A DNA stretch of 64,000 bases. Source: Lactobacillus psittaci DSM 15354 (GTDB lineage: Bacteria > Bacillota > Bacilli > Lactobacillales > Lactobacillaceae). Both the position numbers and the translations under genes were made by a program. Under the pieces are notes generated by a model. It saw only the letters and a list, made by a program, of their open reading frames with translations, ran no database searches and had not been told where the DNA came from. The stretch is taken from NCBI RefSeq assembly GCF_000425905.1, contig NZ_KE384473.1:107209-171208 (forward strand), read 5' to 3'. Of this stretch, positions 37,301-45,320 are shown piece by piece (the stretch's first letter is position 1; each line of letters starts with the position of its first letter).

Positions 37301-40300
37301 GTTGAAGCAGATCTAGGCTTTAAGGTTACTGCACTTAAAGATGGTGTAAATCAAGCTAATGTAAACGTCCAAGAATACTTTAGTGGAGATCACAACAGTA
37401 ATCCTTATGTTGTTAGTCCATCATTAAATGTTCAAATTCAAAGATATGTTACTGTAACTACTCAATATCATGATGAAAATGGTAAAGACATTAAGCCGGC
37501 AACTACTCAAGAAGTTAAATCTGGTGATCAGTACAGCACTTCAGGCTTAACTGATAGTGAAATTCCAGCTAACTACAAGTTGTCACAAACTCCAACTAAT
37601 GTTAGTGGTACTGCTGCTCAAAGTGATATTACAGTAACCTATATTTATGCACCTCAAACTTTGAGTGAAACTGTCTACTGGGTAGATACTGAAACTAAAG
37701 ATCCAGATGGTCAAGAAGGATACAAGGTAGTTGATAGTGAAGCCGTTCCAGAACAACTTGAAGGAAGCACTTATCAATTAACTAAATCCACTCCTACTAA
37801 TTATGTTTTAGCTGATGGTCAAAAGGACATTAAGAGTGTTACTGTTGATGGTAATAATGTCATTATCAAGTTGAAGCACGGCACAAAGACAGTGCCAGAA
37901 ACTAGAACTGTTACTAGAGTTGTTTATGTAACTAAACCAAATGCAACAAGAGCAAGCAAGGTAGTAAATACTGCAATTGAATTTACCCGTGATAATGTGG
38001 TTGATGCGGTAAATGGTAACATCGTAAAAGCGGGCGACTGGGATCCAGATTCTACGGTAATTAACGGTTATACTCCAACAAAACAAAATCATTACAATAT
38101 TGTGATTCACAAGAATTCTGAAGATGGCGAGATTGTTCAAAGTATTGATCAAATTAATAAAGCAACAGCTGATACTCCAAGTGACACTTACTATGTAACT
38201 TACGCTCCAATTAATTTGAGTGAAACAGTTTACTGGCTTGATACTGAGACCCCTGATACAAGCGATAAAGGCCAAAAAGGATACAAGGTAGTTGATAGTG
38301 AGCAAGTTCCAGAACAACTTGAAGGAAGTATTTACCAATTAACTAAATCAACCCCAGCTAACTATGTCTTAGCTGATGGTCAAGAGGACATTAAGAGTGT
38401 CACTGTAGATGGTAATAACGTCTACATCAAGTTGAAGCATGGTACAAAGGATGGAGAAAAGGAAACTAAGAAAGTAACTAGAACTGTTTACGCAATTAAT
38501 CCAGGCGAAACTGAACCAACTCAAGTCTTTGAAAAGTCAGTTGAATTCAGTAGAACACCAACACTTGATGCAGTAACTGGTGACAAGCTTTCCGATGGTA
38601 CCTGGACTCCTGAAAAGGGTACTTTAGCTGGATACACCCCAGCTGATCAGCCTAACTACACCGCTGTAATTCACAAGGATAGTGCTACTGGTCAAGTTGT
38701 TGATAGCATCCTAGAAAATGATGACGTAACAAGTGATTCAGCAAATGAAGTCTACTATGTAACTTACACTGCCAAGACGACGACTGTAACTAAAGAAACT
38801 AGTCAAACTGTTAAGTATCAAGGTGTTGAAGGTGATACTCCAGCAGATAATGTCCAAAGTGATTACACCTTTACTGGTACCCACAATGAAGCTACTGACC
38901 AAACTGCTTGGAATGAAGAAAGTCACACTTATAACCAAGTTAAAACTCCTGTAGTTACCGGTTACGTAGCAGACAAGGCTAGCGTTGCAGGTGCAACTGT
39001 TACTCCAGATAACCCAACAAGCACAACTACTGTAACTTACACCAAAGTTGGCCAAATTATTCCAGTTGATGAAAAGGGTCAAAAGATTCCAAATGTAACT
39101 CCAATCAGCTACAAGAACAATCCAGATGACCCAACCAAGGTAATAACTACAGATGTACCAACTATTCCAGGTTACACAGCAAAAGTAACAACGGTAACTC
39201 CAAAGGATCCTACTAAGGATACAGAGGTAACTTACACTGAAAATACAGAAGACAAGAGTCAAAAGACAAGTCAAACCGTTCACTACCAAGGTGCAGGAGA
39301 CCAAACTCCAGCAGACAATGTCCAAAATGATTACACATTTACTGGTAAGTACGGTGAAGTAAGCCAGAAAACTACTTGGAGCGACAATGGTAGCCACACT
39401 TACAACCCAGTAAAAACTCCTGTAGTTACTGGTTATGTTGCAGATAAAGCTAGTGTTGACGGAGCAACTGTAACTCCAGACAATCCAACTAGTGAAACTA
39501 CTGTAACTTACACCAAAGTTGGCCAAATTATTCCAGTTGATGAAAAGGGTCAAAAGATTCCAAATGTAACTCCAATCAGCTACAAGAATAATCCAGATGA
39601 CCCAACTAAGGTACTTCCAACAGATGTGCCAACAATTCCTGGATACACTGCAAAAGTAACAACGGTAACTCCAAAGGATCCTACTAAGGATACAGAGGTA
39701 ACTTACACTGAAAATACAGAAGACAAGAGTCAAAAGACAAGTCAAACCGTTCACTACCAAGGTGCAGGAGAAAACACTCCAGCAGACAATGTTCAAAATG
39801 ATTACACATTTACTGGTAAGTACAGTGAAGTTTCTAAGAAGACTACTTGGAATGAAGAAAATTACACTTATGGTAATGTTACTACTCCTGTAGTTACTGG
39901 TTACGTTGCAGATAAGGCTAGCGTTGATGGTGCTACTGTTACTCCAGATAACCCAACTAGTGAAAGCACAGTAACTTACACCAAAGTTGGCCAAATTATT
40001 CCAGTTGATGAAAATGGAAATAAGATTCCAGGTGTAACTCCAATCAGCTACAAGAACAATCCAGATGACCCAACCAAGGTACTTCCAACAGATGTACCAA
40101 CAATTTCTGGATACACAGCAAAAGTAACAACAGTTACTCCAACAGATCCAACTAAGAATGAAAATGTTGTCTACACCAAGGACACTGCTACTCACACCGT
40201 TGTCTGGGTTGACGATGACACAGATGACACTACAAGTGCTGGTTATGAAGGCAAACATATCCTTCACACTGAACCACTTACTGGTACCAAGGGTGAAAAT

Positions 40301-41401
40301 GCTCAAGTAACTTACACTTTGCCTGAACATTACATCTACGCTAAAGGAAGCCAAGCAGTAACTGAAGTTCCACTTGATGGTCAAACTACTTACATCCATG
40401 TTGTTCATGAAAAGCAAGACAAGACTGACACTAAGAAGGTAACTAGAACTGTTAATATTACAAAGCCTGGTGAAAAGACTACAAGTACAATAGCAACCGT
40501 AACCTTAACTAAGACTGATTCAATCGACCTTGTTACTGGCAAGCCGGTTAAAGAAGGTGCTTGGACTCCTGATAAGAAGGGCTTTGATGCGACAAGAGTT
40601 GAACCAATTGACGGCTTCAAGCTTAAGATTACTGAAACTGTCAATGGTCAAACTCACGATGTAACCAATATTCCTGCTGAAGAAGTAACTGAAAACAGTC
40701 AAGATGAAATTTTTGATGTAACCTACCTTCCAACAGGTAAGTCTCTAGAACCACTTGTTTCAAAAGAAGTTACTAGAACCGTTACTATCACTAAGCCTGG
40801 TGAAAAGCCAGTAACTAAGACTCAAACTGTGATCTTCAGTGGAACTCAAAACACTGACGGAACCATCACTTGGGATACTAGCGAGCAAAACAAGTTCAAC
40901 GCAGTTCCTGTTGACTCAGTCGACGGCTACAAGGCTGTGATTAAGGATTCTGATGACAAGACAGTTCAATCAATCGACGATGAAAACTTGAACCCAGCAA
41001 CTGCAAAGGATGAGCACTTCACCGTAACTTATGAAAAGGTGACAAGTCCTACTCCAGAACCAACACCAGAACCAACTCCGGAACCTAGTCCTGCTCCAAG
41101 TCCTGAACCTACACCAGCTCCAGAGCCAACACCAAGTCCAAAGCCTGACACAAACAAGCACCCTGAAAATGTCAAACCTGAAACTCATCCAAGTCTCACT
41201 AAGACTAAGGTGGTTAAGGGTAACTTCAAACCTGCTAAACCAGCAGCAAGAAAAATTAACAAGGTAAACTCAGCTCCTAAAGCAGAGAAATTACCTCAAA
41301 CAGGTGAAAACAAGACCAGTGCAGCTTTACTAGGCTTACTTGGTTTAGGTATGAGCATGGCTTTGGGATTAGCAAGTCGAAAGAGAAAAGAAGATAAATA
41401 G
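34328..41401 (+). CDS. LPQTG-anchored mucus-binding-type surface adhesin, YSIRK-like signal
   Basis: A 2357-residue cell-wall protein. The divergent YSIRK motif YGFRKFSVGLASALL and signal peptide end near SSVKA (residue 51). Then: a disordered Gln/Thr/Ser/Asp-rich stretch (about 52-150); a large non-repeated region (about 150-1040) I cannot assign; a MucBP-like unit (about 1040-1110); two ~187-residue repeats of MucBP/Mub-B2 type (about 1110-1483); three ~157-residue repeats (about 1484-1955); further B2-like units; a Pro-Glu-Thr stalk (about 2240-2275); LPQTG at 2322-2326; a hydrophobic helix and RKRKEDK tail. Sortase A should link it to peptidoglycan, where it likely binds mucus or host glycans. 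The start is ATG 34328; the TTG at 34313 precedes the GGAGG site. Its neighbours are all housekeeping genes, so it looks like an inserted accessory gene. Confidence 0.92.
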   Translation: MGVSRNNFKNKMQQMAEQKPRYGFRKFSVGLASALLATVFYFGAMPSSVKADVQPETETATKAVNQTGQTNKQDSDQDSSKNATTQNQQQVAPTAVQKQNGGVDQDSSTTNKDEDSEKQVASTTDKSVTDNAKQTVKNTEEQSKGSNALINLAEVNESSDVFYDSASKNNSNITLNDSSNHTLKLSLAASKGDAYTLEVPYVFDVSTQDLGQYGTVTKSTEPVTVTDFKSKQNFYNTTLKITSNVSNSIALDAILTPKISNWALLKPGTQFQVVLKKNGTQVGVITYTTPANTQGGSSSTVQPISLTAKLIFDQNQKTNLIPNTKYTVGVKLDGTNVTGNLTGTITVNVPEGFSVDTGSNTFGLYKSTTEPGGTLSQANTSSSDGYTISQAGGAGTPVTITFNGKADDITKGVIVLWGTYSKALTAAENKFSANVSYAIADDAGDTSNPQTITVSDYAPNLPVTNVETPKLEINPVDASDSNSQYLYHDAITDEASQTHKSDSLSNKYAGAGNKSEFVFNSGNTELKNVHINLDIEPGTVFRKDFGSLYGFDLVDTAENSLANVAWHLADGTVVNGSNTITSDMIAKGVKADGSNVTKVDIWFNTVQAGSSIQINYRNNGIITDKKTGDTAHYAISANADGNVVAPEKDYNLQIKDVAEEKINYSGTVTFPNGDYLPGDPDRSTAKIGYSITHSDTLAEPSRYLAAIPVGWDVADPSGLKLFYQGREYTGGKIKDLGNVGLNGERIFEIDVPFTPYWGFPIFFGNDQNGVNLVADRNNTSARYIYPLNKQSLISKIVDNPDIIGDQDKDRVTTITLQNGQSYKILPSFINYYYKQNWQEANYTFGLPSIYGQLDGIKKTSDAVYNGEGQTTSLDFGKKTGANDTGTLRVMNILNQDGTSKYSYNIVNLPDVNAGDEATLALTGDGVSTLNKTGDSANGTLLFSENKYTGDGNITSDDQLTSLGFKDASQITDWSKVKSIVLISKNLAKTSAVEADLGFKVTALKDGVNQANVNVQEYFSGDHNSNPYVVSPSLNVQIQRYVTVTTQYHDENGKDIKPATTQEVKSGDQYSTSGLTDSEIPANYKLSQTPTNVSGTAAQSDITVTYIYAPQTLSETVYWVDTETKDPDGQEGYKVVDSEAVPEQLEGSTYQLTKSTPTNYVLADGQKDIKSVTVDGNNVIIKLKHGTKTVPETRTVTRVVYVTKPNATRASKVVNTAIEFTRDNVVDAVNGNIVKAGDWDPDSTVINGYTPTKQNHYNIVIHKNSEDGEIVQSIDQINKATADTPSDTYYVTYAPINLSETVYWLDTETPDTSDKGQKGYKVVDSEQVPEQLEGSIYQLTKSTPANYVLADGQEDIKSVTVDGNNVYIKLKHGTKDGEKETKKVTRTVYAINPGETEPTQVFEKSVEFSRTPTLDAVTGDKLSDGTWTPEKGTLAGYTPADQPNYTAVIHKDSATGQVVDSILENDDVTSDSANEVYYVTYTAKTTTVTKETSQTVKYQGVEGDTPADNVQSDYTFTGTHNEATDQTAWNEESHTYNQVKTPVVTGYVADKASVAGATVTPDNPTSTTTVTYTKVGQIIPVDEKGQKIPNVTPISYKNNPDDPTKVITTDVPTIPGYTAKVTTVTPKDPTKDTEVTYTENTEDKSQKTSQTVHYQGAGDQTPADNVQNDYTFTGKYGEVSQKTTWSDNGSHTYNPVKTPVVTGYVADKASVDGATVTPDNPTSETTVTYTKVGQIIPVDEKGQKIPNVTPISYKNNPDDPTKVLPTDVPTIPGYTAKVTTVTPKDPTKDTEVTYTENTEDKSQKTSQTVHYQGAGENTPADNVQNDYTFTGKYSEVSKKTTWNEENYTYGNVTTPVVTGYVADKASVDGATVTPDNPTSESTVTYTKVGQIIPVDENGNKIPGVTPISYKNNPDDPTKVLPTDVPTISGYTAKVTTVTPTDPTKNENVVYTKDTATHTVVWVDDDTDDTTSAGYEGKHILHTEPLTGTKGENAQVTYTLPEHYIYAKGSQAVTEVPLDGQTTYIHVVHEKQDKTDTKKVTRTVNITKPGEKTTSTIATVTLTKTDSIDLVTGKPVKEGAWTPDKKGFDATRVEPIDGFKLKITETVNGQTHDVTNIPAEEVTENSQDEIFDVTYLPTGKSLEPLVSKEVTRTVTITKPGEKPVTKTQTVIFSGTQNTDGTITWDTSEQNKFNAVPVDSVDGYKAVIKDSDDKTVQSIDDENLNPATAKDEHFTVTYEKVTSPTPEPTPEPTPEPSPAPSPEPTPAPEPTPSPKPDTNKHPENVKPETHPSLTKTKVVKGNFKPAKPAARKINKVNSAPKAEKLPQTGENKTSAALLGLLGLGMSMALGLASRKRKEDK
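37656..38775 (+). repeat. Two tandem ~187-codon repeats in the adhesin
   Basis: Each copy runs from LSETVYW through LADGQ and KLKHGT to YYVTY. The copies begin near 37656 and 38211. The first halves are nearly identical in DNA; the second halves (the B2-like part) have diverged, so exchange has been uneven. Confidence 0.85.
38776..40191 (+). repeat. Three tandem ~157-codon repeats in the adhesin
   Basis: Copies are offset by 471 and 468 bases (for example VGQIIPVDE starts near 39047, 39518 and 39986). About 120 bases are identical between copies one and two (39181-39300 and 39652-39771). Such near-identical blocks suggest recent duplication or gene conversion, and copy number may vary between strains. 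Confidence 0.92.
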
Positions 41402-41424
41402 TTTTTATCTTTAATATTCAAAAT

Positions 41425-41491
41425 AAAAAATCTCACTTAAGTGTTTAAACTCAAATTTTAAATTTGAATTTCTCACTCAGTGAGATTTTTT
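41425..41491 (+). terminator. Terminator region after the adhesin gene
   Basis: A 13-base outer arm at 41425-41437 can pair with 41479-41491, enclosing an inner hairpin TCAAATTT/AAATTTGA (41451-41467). The same 3' arm can instead form a short hairpin TCTCACT/AGTGAGA (41471-41485) running into a T tract. Either structure would terminate the adhesin mRNA. Confidence 0.75.
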
Positions 41492-41517
41492 GTTTAGCCT
41501 ATATAAGGTGATGAATA

Positions 41518-41526
41518 TGCTACACT
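41518..41526 (+). promoter_or_regulatory. Possible extended -10 before the histidine phosphatase gene
   Basis: TGC plus TACACT (41521-41526) lies 78 bases before the start. A second TGA-TATGCT element is at 41552-41560. No -35 supports either one strongly. Confidence 0.35.
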
Positions 41527-41603
41527 AGAAAATGATAATAGCGAACTTTTCTGATATGCTAGAAGAAAAGATAAAACAAGTTTAAGACAATTCAGGTGAT
41601 AAA

Positions 41604-42263
41604 ATGCAAATTTATTTCGTAAGACATGGTAAGACAGAATGGAATTTAGCTTCAAAGTTTCAAGGTGGACATGGTGATTCGCCACTTTTACCTGAAAGTT
41701 ATGAAGATATCAAAAAGCTAGGTAATTATTTGAAAGGAACTAAGTTTAGAGGAATATATGCTAGTCCTTTAAAAAGGGCTTTTGATACCGCTCAAGGCGT
41801 TCAACAAACAATGGGTATAAGTTTACCTGTGCACGTTGAAGAACGCTTACGTGAGTTTAATTTAGGCGATTTGGAAGGGATGAAGTTTGCTGATGCTGAA
41901 AAGAAGTATCCTAAAGAAATTGATGACTTTTGGAATCATGCTGACTTATATGATCCTTCAAAGATTCATGGTGAAACTTATCCTGAAGTAATTGCGCGCG
42001 GGAAAGATTTTGCCCAAGAAATGGCTAAACTTTATCCTAATAAAGATGATAAAATCTTAGCTGTTAGTCATGGTGGTGCCTTATGCGCAATTATGGGCGG
42101 CTTACTTGGTTATCCACTAGCAGAAATCCGCAAGCACGGAGGATTAAGTAATACTAGTTTGACTATTTTAGAGACAGATGATGAAGGTAAGACCTTCCAT
42201 AAAGTTGTGTGGAATGAAACTAGTTATTTAGGTAGAAAATTAGGAGCAACAGATTCACTATAA
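41604..42263 (+). CDS. Histidine phosphatase family protein (phosphoglycerate mutase-like)
   Basis: 219 residues of the branch-1 histidine phosphatase superfamily: catalytic histidine in FVRHGKTEWN near residue 8, AGSP-like SPLKRAFDTA near 52, REFNLGDLEG near 83 and the second histidine in AVSHGGALCA near 153. Despite the usual label of phosphoglycerate mutase, such stand-alone proteins are mostly phosphatases of unknown substrate; the main glycolytic enzyme is not implied. AGGTGA lies just before the ATG. The TPR gene overlaps its stop by one base. Confidence 0.9.
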   Translation: MQIYFVRHGKTEWNLASKFQGGHGDSPLLPESYEDIKKLGNYLKGTKFRGIYASPLKRAFDTAQGVQQTMGISLPVHVEERLREFNLGDLEGMKFADAEKKYPKEIDDFWNHADLYDPSKIHGETYPEVIARGKDFAQEMAKLYPNKDDKILAVSHGGALCAIMGGLLGYPLAEIRKHGGLSNTSLTILETDDEGKTFHKVVWNETSYLGRKLGATDSL

Positions 42264-42898
42264 TGAGCGATAAGACTGCAAAACTCTATCAAGAAGGTAA
42301 GACTCAAGAAGCAATTCAAGCCTTAATCAAAGATATTGATCATAAACCTAAAAATGCTAATAATTATTTAGAACTTTCAACTTATTTATTAGAGCAAGGG
42401 GCAATTGATCAAGCTAAGAAGTTATTAATTCAAGCAAAAGGGTTAGTTAAAAAGCCACAAGATATGGATTATAATTTGGCCATTTGCTATTACATGGAAG
42501 GCGACTTTGACCGGGCATTAGCCTTACTTGATACTATTCCTAATAATGATGAGACTTATTATCAAAAAGCCTTAGTTTTTCATAAATTAGGAAATCCGCA
42601 AAAAGCCTTGGCCTTTGCCATGAGCGTTTCAAAAGTAGATAATGATCTTTTAGAATTATTAGGGGATATTTGGCTTTCACTAGGTGATTTTGCAAGAGCT
42701 AGAGAAAATTATCTAAAAATTCCTAAAGATGAAAGATCAGGAAAATTAAACTTTCTAATTGGTGTAACTTTATTTGGGAGCAATCGTCAAGAAGCTGAAC
42801 AATATTTTGCTTTGGCTGAAAAGATTGATCCGGATTATTATCAAATCGCGAAAAAGCAATATGACAGCCTTTTAAAGGTAGTTAAGCAAGGAAAATAA
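42263..42898 (+). CDS. TPR-repeat protein upstream of recD2
   Basis: 211 residues made of about five tetratricopeptide-like helix pairs (for example NYLELSTYLLEQGAIDQAKKLL, YNLAICYYMEGDFDRALALL, YYQKALVFHKLGNPQKALAFA). TPR arrays are protein-binding scaffolds. A TPR gene between mnmA and recD2 is also found in Bacillus (yrrB), where its role is unknown. Cytoplasmic: no signal or membrane segment. Starts in a one-base overlap with the phosphatase gene; recD2 starts six bases after its stop. Confidence 0.85.
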   Translation: MSDKTAKLYQEGKTQEAIQALIKDIDHKPKNANNYLELSTYLLEQGAIDQAKKLLIQAKGLVKKPQDMDYNLAICYYMEGDFDRALALLDTIPNNDETYYQKALVFHKLGNPQKALAFAMSVSKVDNDLLELLGDIWLSLGDFARARENYLKIPKDERSGKLNFLIGVTLFGSNRQEAEQYFALAEKIDPDYYQIAKKQYDSLLKVVKQGK

Positions 42899-42903
42899 AA
42901 GTA

Positions 42904-45246
42904 ATGGTAGAATTTACGGGACGTTTGTCAGGCATTATCTTTGAAAACAATGAAGATATGTTCAAAATCCTCGACGTTGAAATTGTTGGGGAGTTGGCAG
43001 GCTATGATCAAGAGGATATCCGCGTTACTGGAAATTTTGGTGACGTGACGATTAATTCAGAATATCAATTTTCAGGTGAATTAATTGTCCATAAAAAGTT
43101 TGGTCAGCAGTTTAGGGCAGAAAGTTACCATCAGGTAATGCCACATGAAGAAGGTAGTTTGACTAAGTATCTTAGTGGTGATAAGTTTCCGGGTATTGGC
43201 CGAAAAACAGCCCAAGCAATTATCGACAAGTTAGGACTTAATGCCTTACAAGTTTTAAAAGAAAAGCCGAATAAGATTGCTGAACTTGGCTTAACGCAAA
43301 AGCAAAAAGATAGTTTGCTTTCAGGACTTAATACCATGGATTCATATGCTGAAATTAATTTGAAGCTGAGTCAGTATGGTTTAAGAAAGAATGTGGTTAA
43401 CCGAATTTATCACTTATTCCATGGCGATAGTATTGAAAAATTAGAAAAAGATCCCTATGCTTTAATTAACGAAATTTCAGGTTATGGCTTTAAGCAAGCT
43501 GATTATATTGGTGAACAAGTCGGAATTGACTTTAATGATGCCCGCAGAATTAATGGTGCGATTTACCAAGTTTTGCTTAATCGTCTCCAAGAACAAGGGG
43601 ATACCTTTGCTGAATTAAAAGCTTTATTAACTGAAGTTAGCGAATTAACTAATATTAACCAATTTGATGCCATTGCAGATGCAGTCAATGATTTACAACG
43701 GGCAGGTAAGGTAGTAGTTAGCGATGACGTTATCAGTTTGCAGAATATTTTTGAAACTGAACAAGTTATCGCACAGAATTTATCACGTCTTAACCAAACT
43801 GAGTGTGAAACTTTTGCTGATGATGAAATCAATGACATGATTAGTGAATGTGAAAAGCATCTAAAAATTAGCTACGATGATACGCAAAAAACTGCTATTA
43901 AAAATGCCTTGAATCATCCTTTGTCGCTTTTAACTGGTGGTCCTGGGACTGGGAAAACGACAATTATTAATGGAATTTTATATTGCTTACGCCGACTTGA
44001 AGATATTCCTGCTGCAAGTCTATATAGCGAAGATCCACCATTTATTTTGGCTGCACCTACTGGTCGAGCTGCTAAAAGAATGAGTGAAACTACAGGTGTT
44101 GAGGCCAAGACAATTCACCGCTTGCTGGGGTTAGGAATTAATAACAACAATAATGAAGACGATGTTGAGCTTAACGAACTTAATGGAGAAATCTTAATCA
44201 TTGATGAAATGTCGATGGTTGATATGTTTTTATTCAAACAGCTGCTTTCTAGCATTGTCGGGACTAAAAGAGTGGTTTTTGTTGGTGATAAAGACCAGTT
44301 ACCTTCAGTGGGACCTGGTAATATCTTTGGCGATATGATTACGGTAGCTGCTTTTCCAATCACCAAGCTGACAACAATTCACCGCCAAGGGGATGATTCA
44401 TCGATTATCACTCTTGCTCACAGCATTAACGAAGATCAAAATACCAACTTGCTTTTCCAAAAGACCAAGAATTATTCTTTTATTCCTTGTCCACCGGACC
44501 AAGTTGGGCGCGCTATTGAACAAATTGTTAATTATGCAGTTAAAAAAGGCTTTGATCAAGATGATATTCAAGTTTTAAGCGCAATGTATCATGGTACTGG
44601 TGGAATTAATAATTTAAACAACTTGTTACAAAAGATTCTGAATCCGAAAGAGCAGGGCAGTAAGTTCGTTGAAAGCCATGACGAAAAATTCATGATTGGT
44701 GATCGGGTCCTGCAATTACAAAATAATCCTGAAAAAGATATTTATAATGGTCAAATTGGGAAGGTTATCGGGATTAACGAAGATAAGAGTGATGAACTAC
44801 TAGTATGTAACTTTGATGATCGAGAAGTTAAGTTTTCTCGCAAGGACTTACTTGATTTAACTAGAGCTTATGCTATTACAATTCATAAGTCACAAGGATC
44901 TGAATTTCCACTTGTTATCTTAGTCTTAACGATGCAAAACTATGTCATGCTCAGACGTAATCTTTTGTATACTGCGGTAACTAGAGCTGCTAAGAATTTG
45001 GTTTTGGTTGGTGAACAAAGGGCCTTTTTAATGGCTACTAATACGCCAGGAAATAATCGTAAAACTGGATTAGCTAGCAAAATTATCAAATTAATGCCTA
45101 ATACACCTGCTAATAATGATCAGATTGAAAATAAGCTTGCTTCACACGATAATAGTGAAAAGATTTTGACCAAAGAAGCTATTTATTCTGGTCAAATTGA
45201 TCCTATGATTGGTATGGAAGGAATTAAGTTAGCTAAGCTGTCATAA
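42904..45246 (+). CDS. recD2: ATP-dependent DNA helicase RecD2
   Basis: SF1B 5'-3' helicase not tied to a RecBC complex. 780 residues: N-terminal OB-like region, helix-hairpin-helix (FPGIGRKTAQAIIDKLG near residue 96), Walker A TGGPGTGKTTII near 345, Walker B LIIDEMSMVD near 435, motif III VGDKDQLPSVGPG near 462 and the C-terminal TIHKSQGSEFPLV motif near 660. The longer N-terminal region is what sets RecD2 apart from RecD of RecBCD. Involved in mismatch repair and replication-fork upkeep in Bacillus. Ends at a bidirectional terminator facing RNase J1. Confidence 0.95.
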   Translation: MVEFTGRLSGIIFENNEDMFKILDVEIVGELAGYDQEDIRVTGNFGDVTINSEYQFSGELIVHKKFGQQFRAESYHQVMPHEEGSLTKYLSGDKFPGIGRKTAQAIIDKLGLNALQVLKEKPNKIAELGLTQKQKDSLLSGLNTMDSYAEINLKLSQYGLRKNVVNRIYHLFHGDSIEKLEKDPYALINEISGYGFKQADYIGEQVGIDFNDARRINGAIYQVLLNRLQEQGDTFAELKALLTEVSELTNINQFDAIADAVNDLQRAGKVVVSDDVISLQNIFETEQVIAQNLSRLNQTECETFADDEINDMISECEKHLKISYDDTQKTAIKNALNHPLSLLTGGPGTGKTTIINGILYCLRRLEDIPAASLYSEDPPFILAAPTGRAAKRMSETTGVEAKTIHRLLGLGINNNNNEDDVELNELNGEILIIDEMSMVDMFLFKQLLSSIVGTKRVVFVGDKDQLPSVGPGNIFGDMITVAAFPITKLTTIHRQGDDSSIITLAHSINEDQNTNLLFQKTKNYSFIPCPPDQVGRAIEQIVNYAVKKGFDQDDIQVLSAMYHGTGGINNLNNLLQKILNPKEQGSKFVESHDEKFMIGDRVLQLQNNPEKDIYNGQIGKVIGINEDKSDELLVCNFDDREVKFSRKDLLDLTRAYAITIHKSQGSEFPLVILVLTMQNYVMLRRNLLYTAVTRAAKNLVLVGEQRAFLMATNTPGNNRKTGLASKIIKLMPNTPANNDQIENKLASHDNSEKILTKEAIYSGQIDPMIGMEGIKLAKLS

Positions 45247-45261
45247 TTTAAGACTAAAATA

Positions 45262-45296
45262 AAAAGCCTAAACTAGATTTACTAGTTTAGGCTTTT
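45262..45296. terminator. Bidirectional terminator between recD2 and the RNase J1 gene
   Basis: A perfect 15-bp stem (45262-45276 with 45282-45296), flanked by A runs on one side and T runs on the other, placed between two convergent genes. Confidence 0.9.
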
Positions 45297-45320
45297 ACTA
45301 TTGATAATTTTTGAGATTAA

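Noticed and set aside
37808-38338. 176-codon minus-strand frame in the adhesin
   Set aside because: Same shadow effect of the repeat coding strand; no expression signals.
38776-40191. Tandem repeats as a CRISPR array
   Set aside because: Units are about 470 bases, encode protein in frame and have no short palindromic repeats with unique spacers; no cas genes nearby.
38738-40417. 559-codon open frame on the minus strand inside the adhesin repeats
   Set aside because: It has no ribosome site or promoter, its translation is Cys/Trp/Ser-rich noise repeated with the adhesin period, and it arises because the tandem repeats lack stops in that frame.
34188-41491. Adhesin locus as a prophage or integrative element
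   Set aside because: No integrase, att-like direct repeats, phage or conjugation genes flank it; both sides are core genes.
41604-42263. Glycolytic phosphoglycerate mutase
   Set aside because: The RHG motif alone marks the broad histidine phosphatase superfamily; size and context do not support the main glycolytic enzyme, so only the family name is given.
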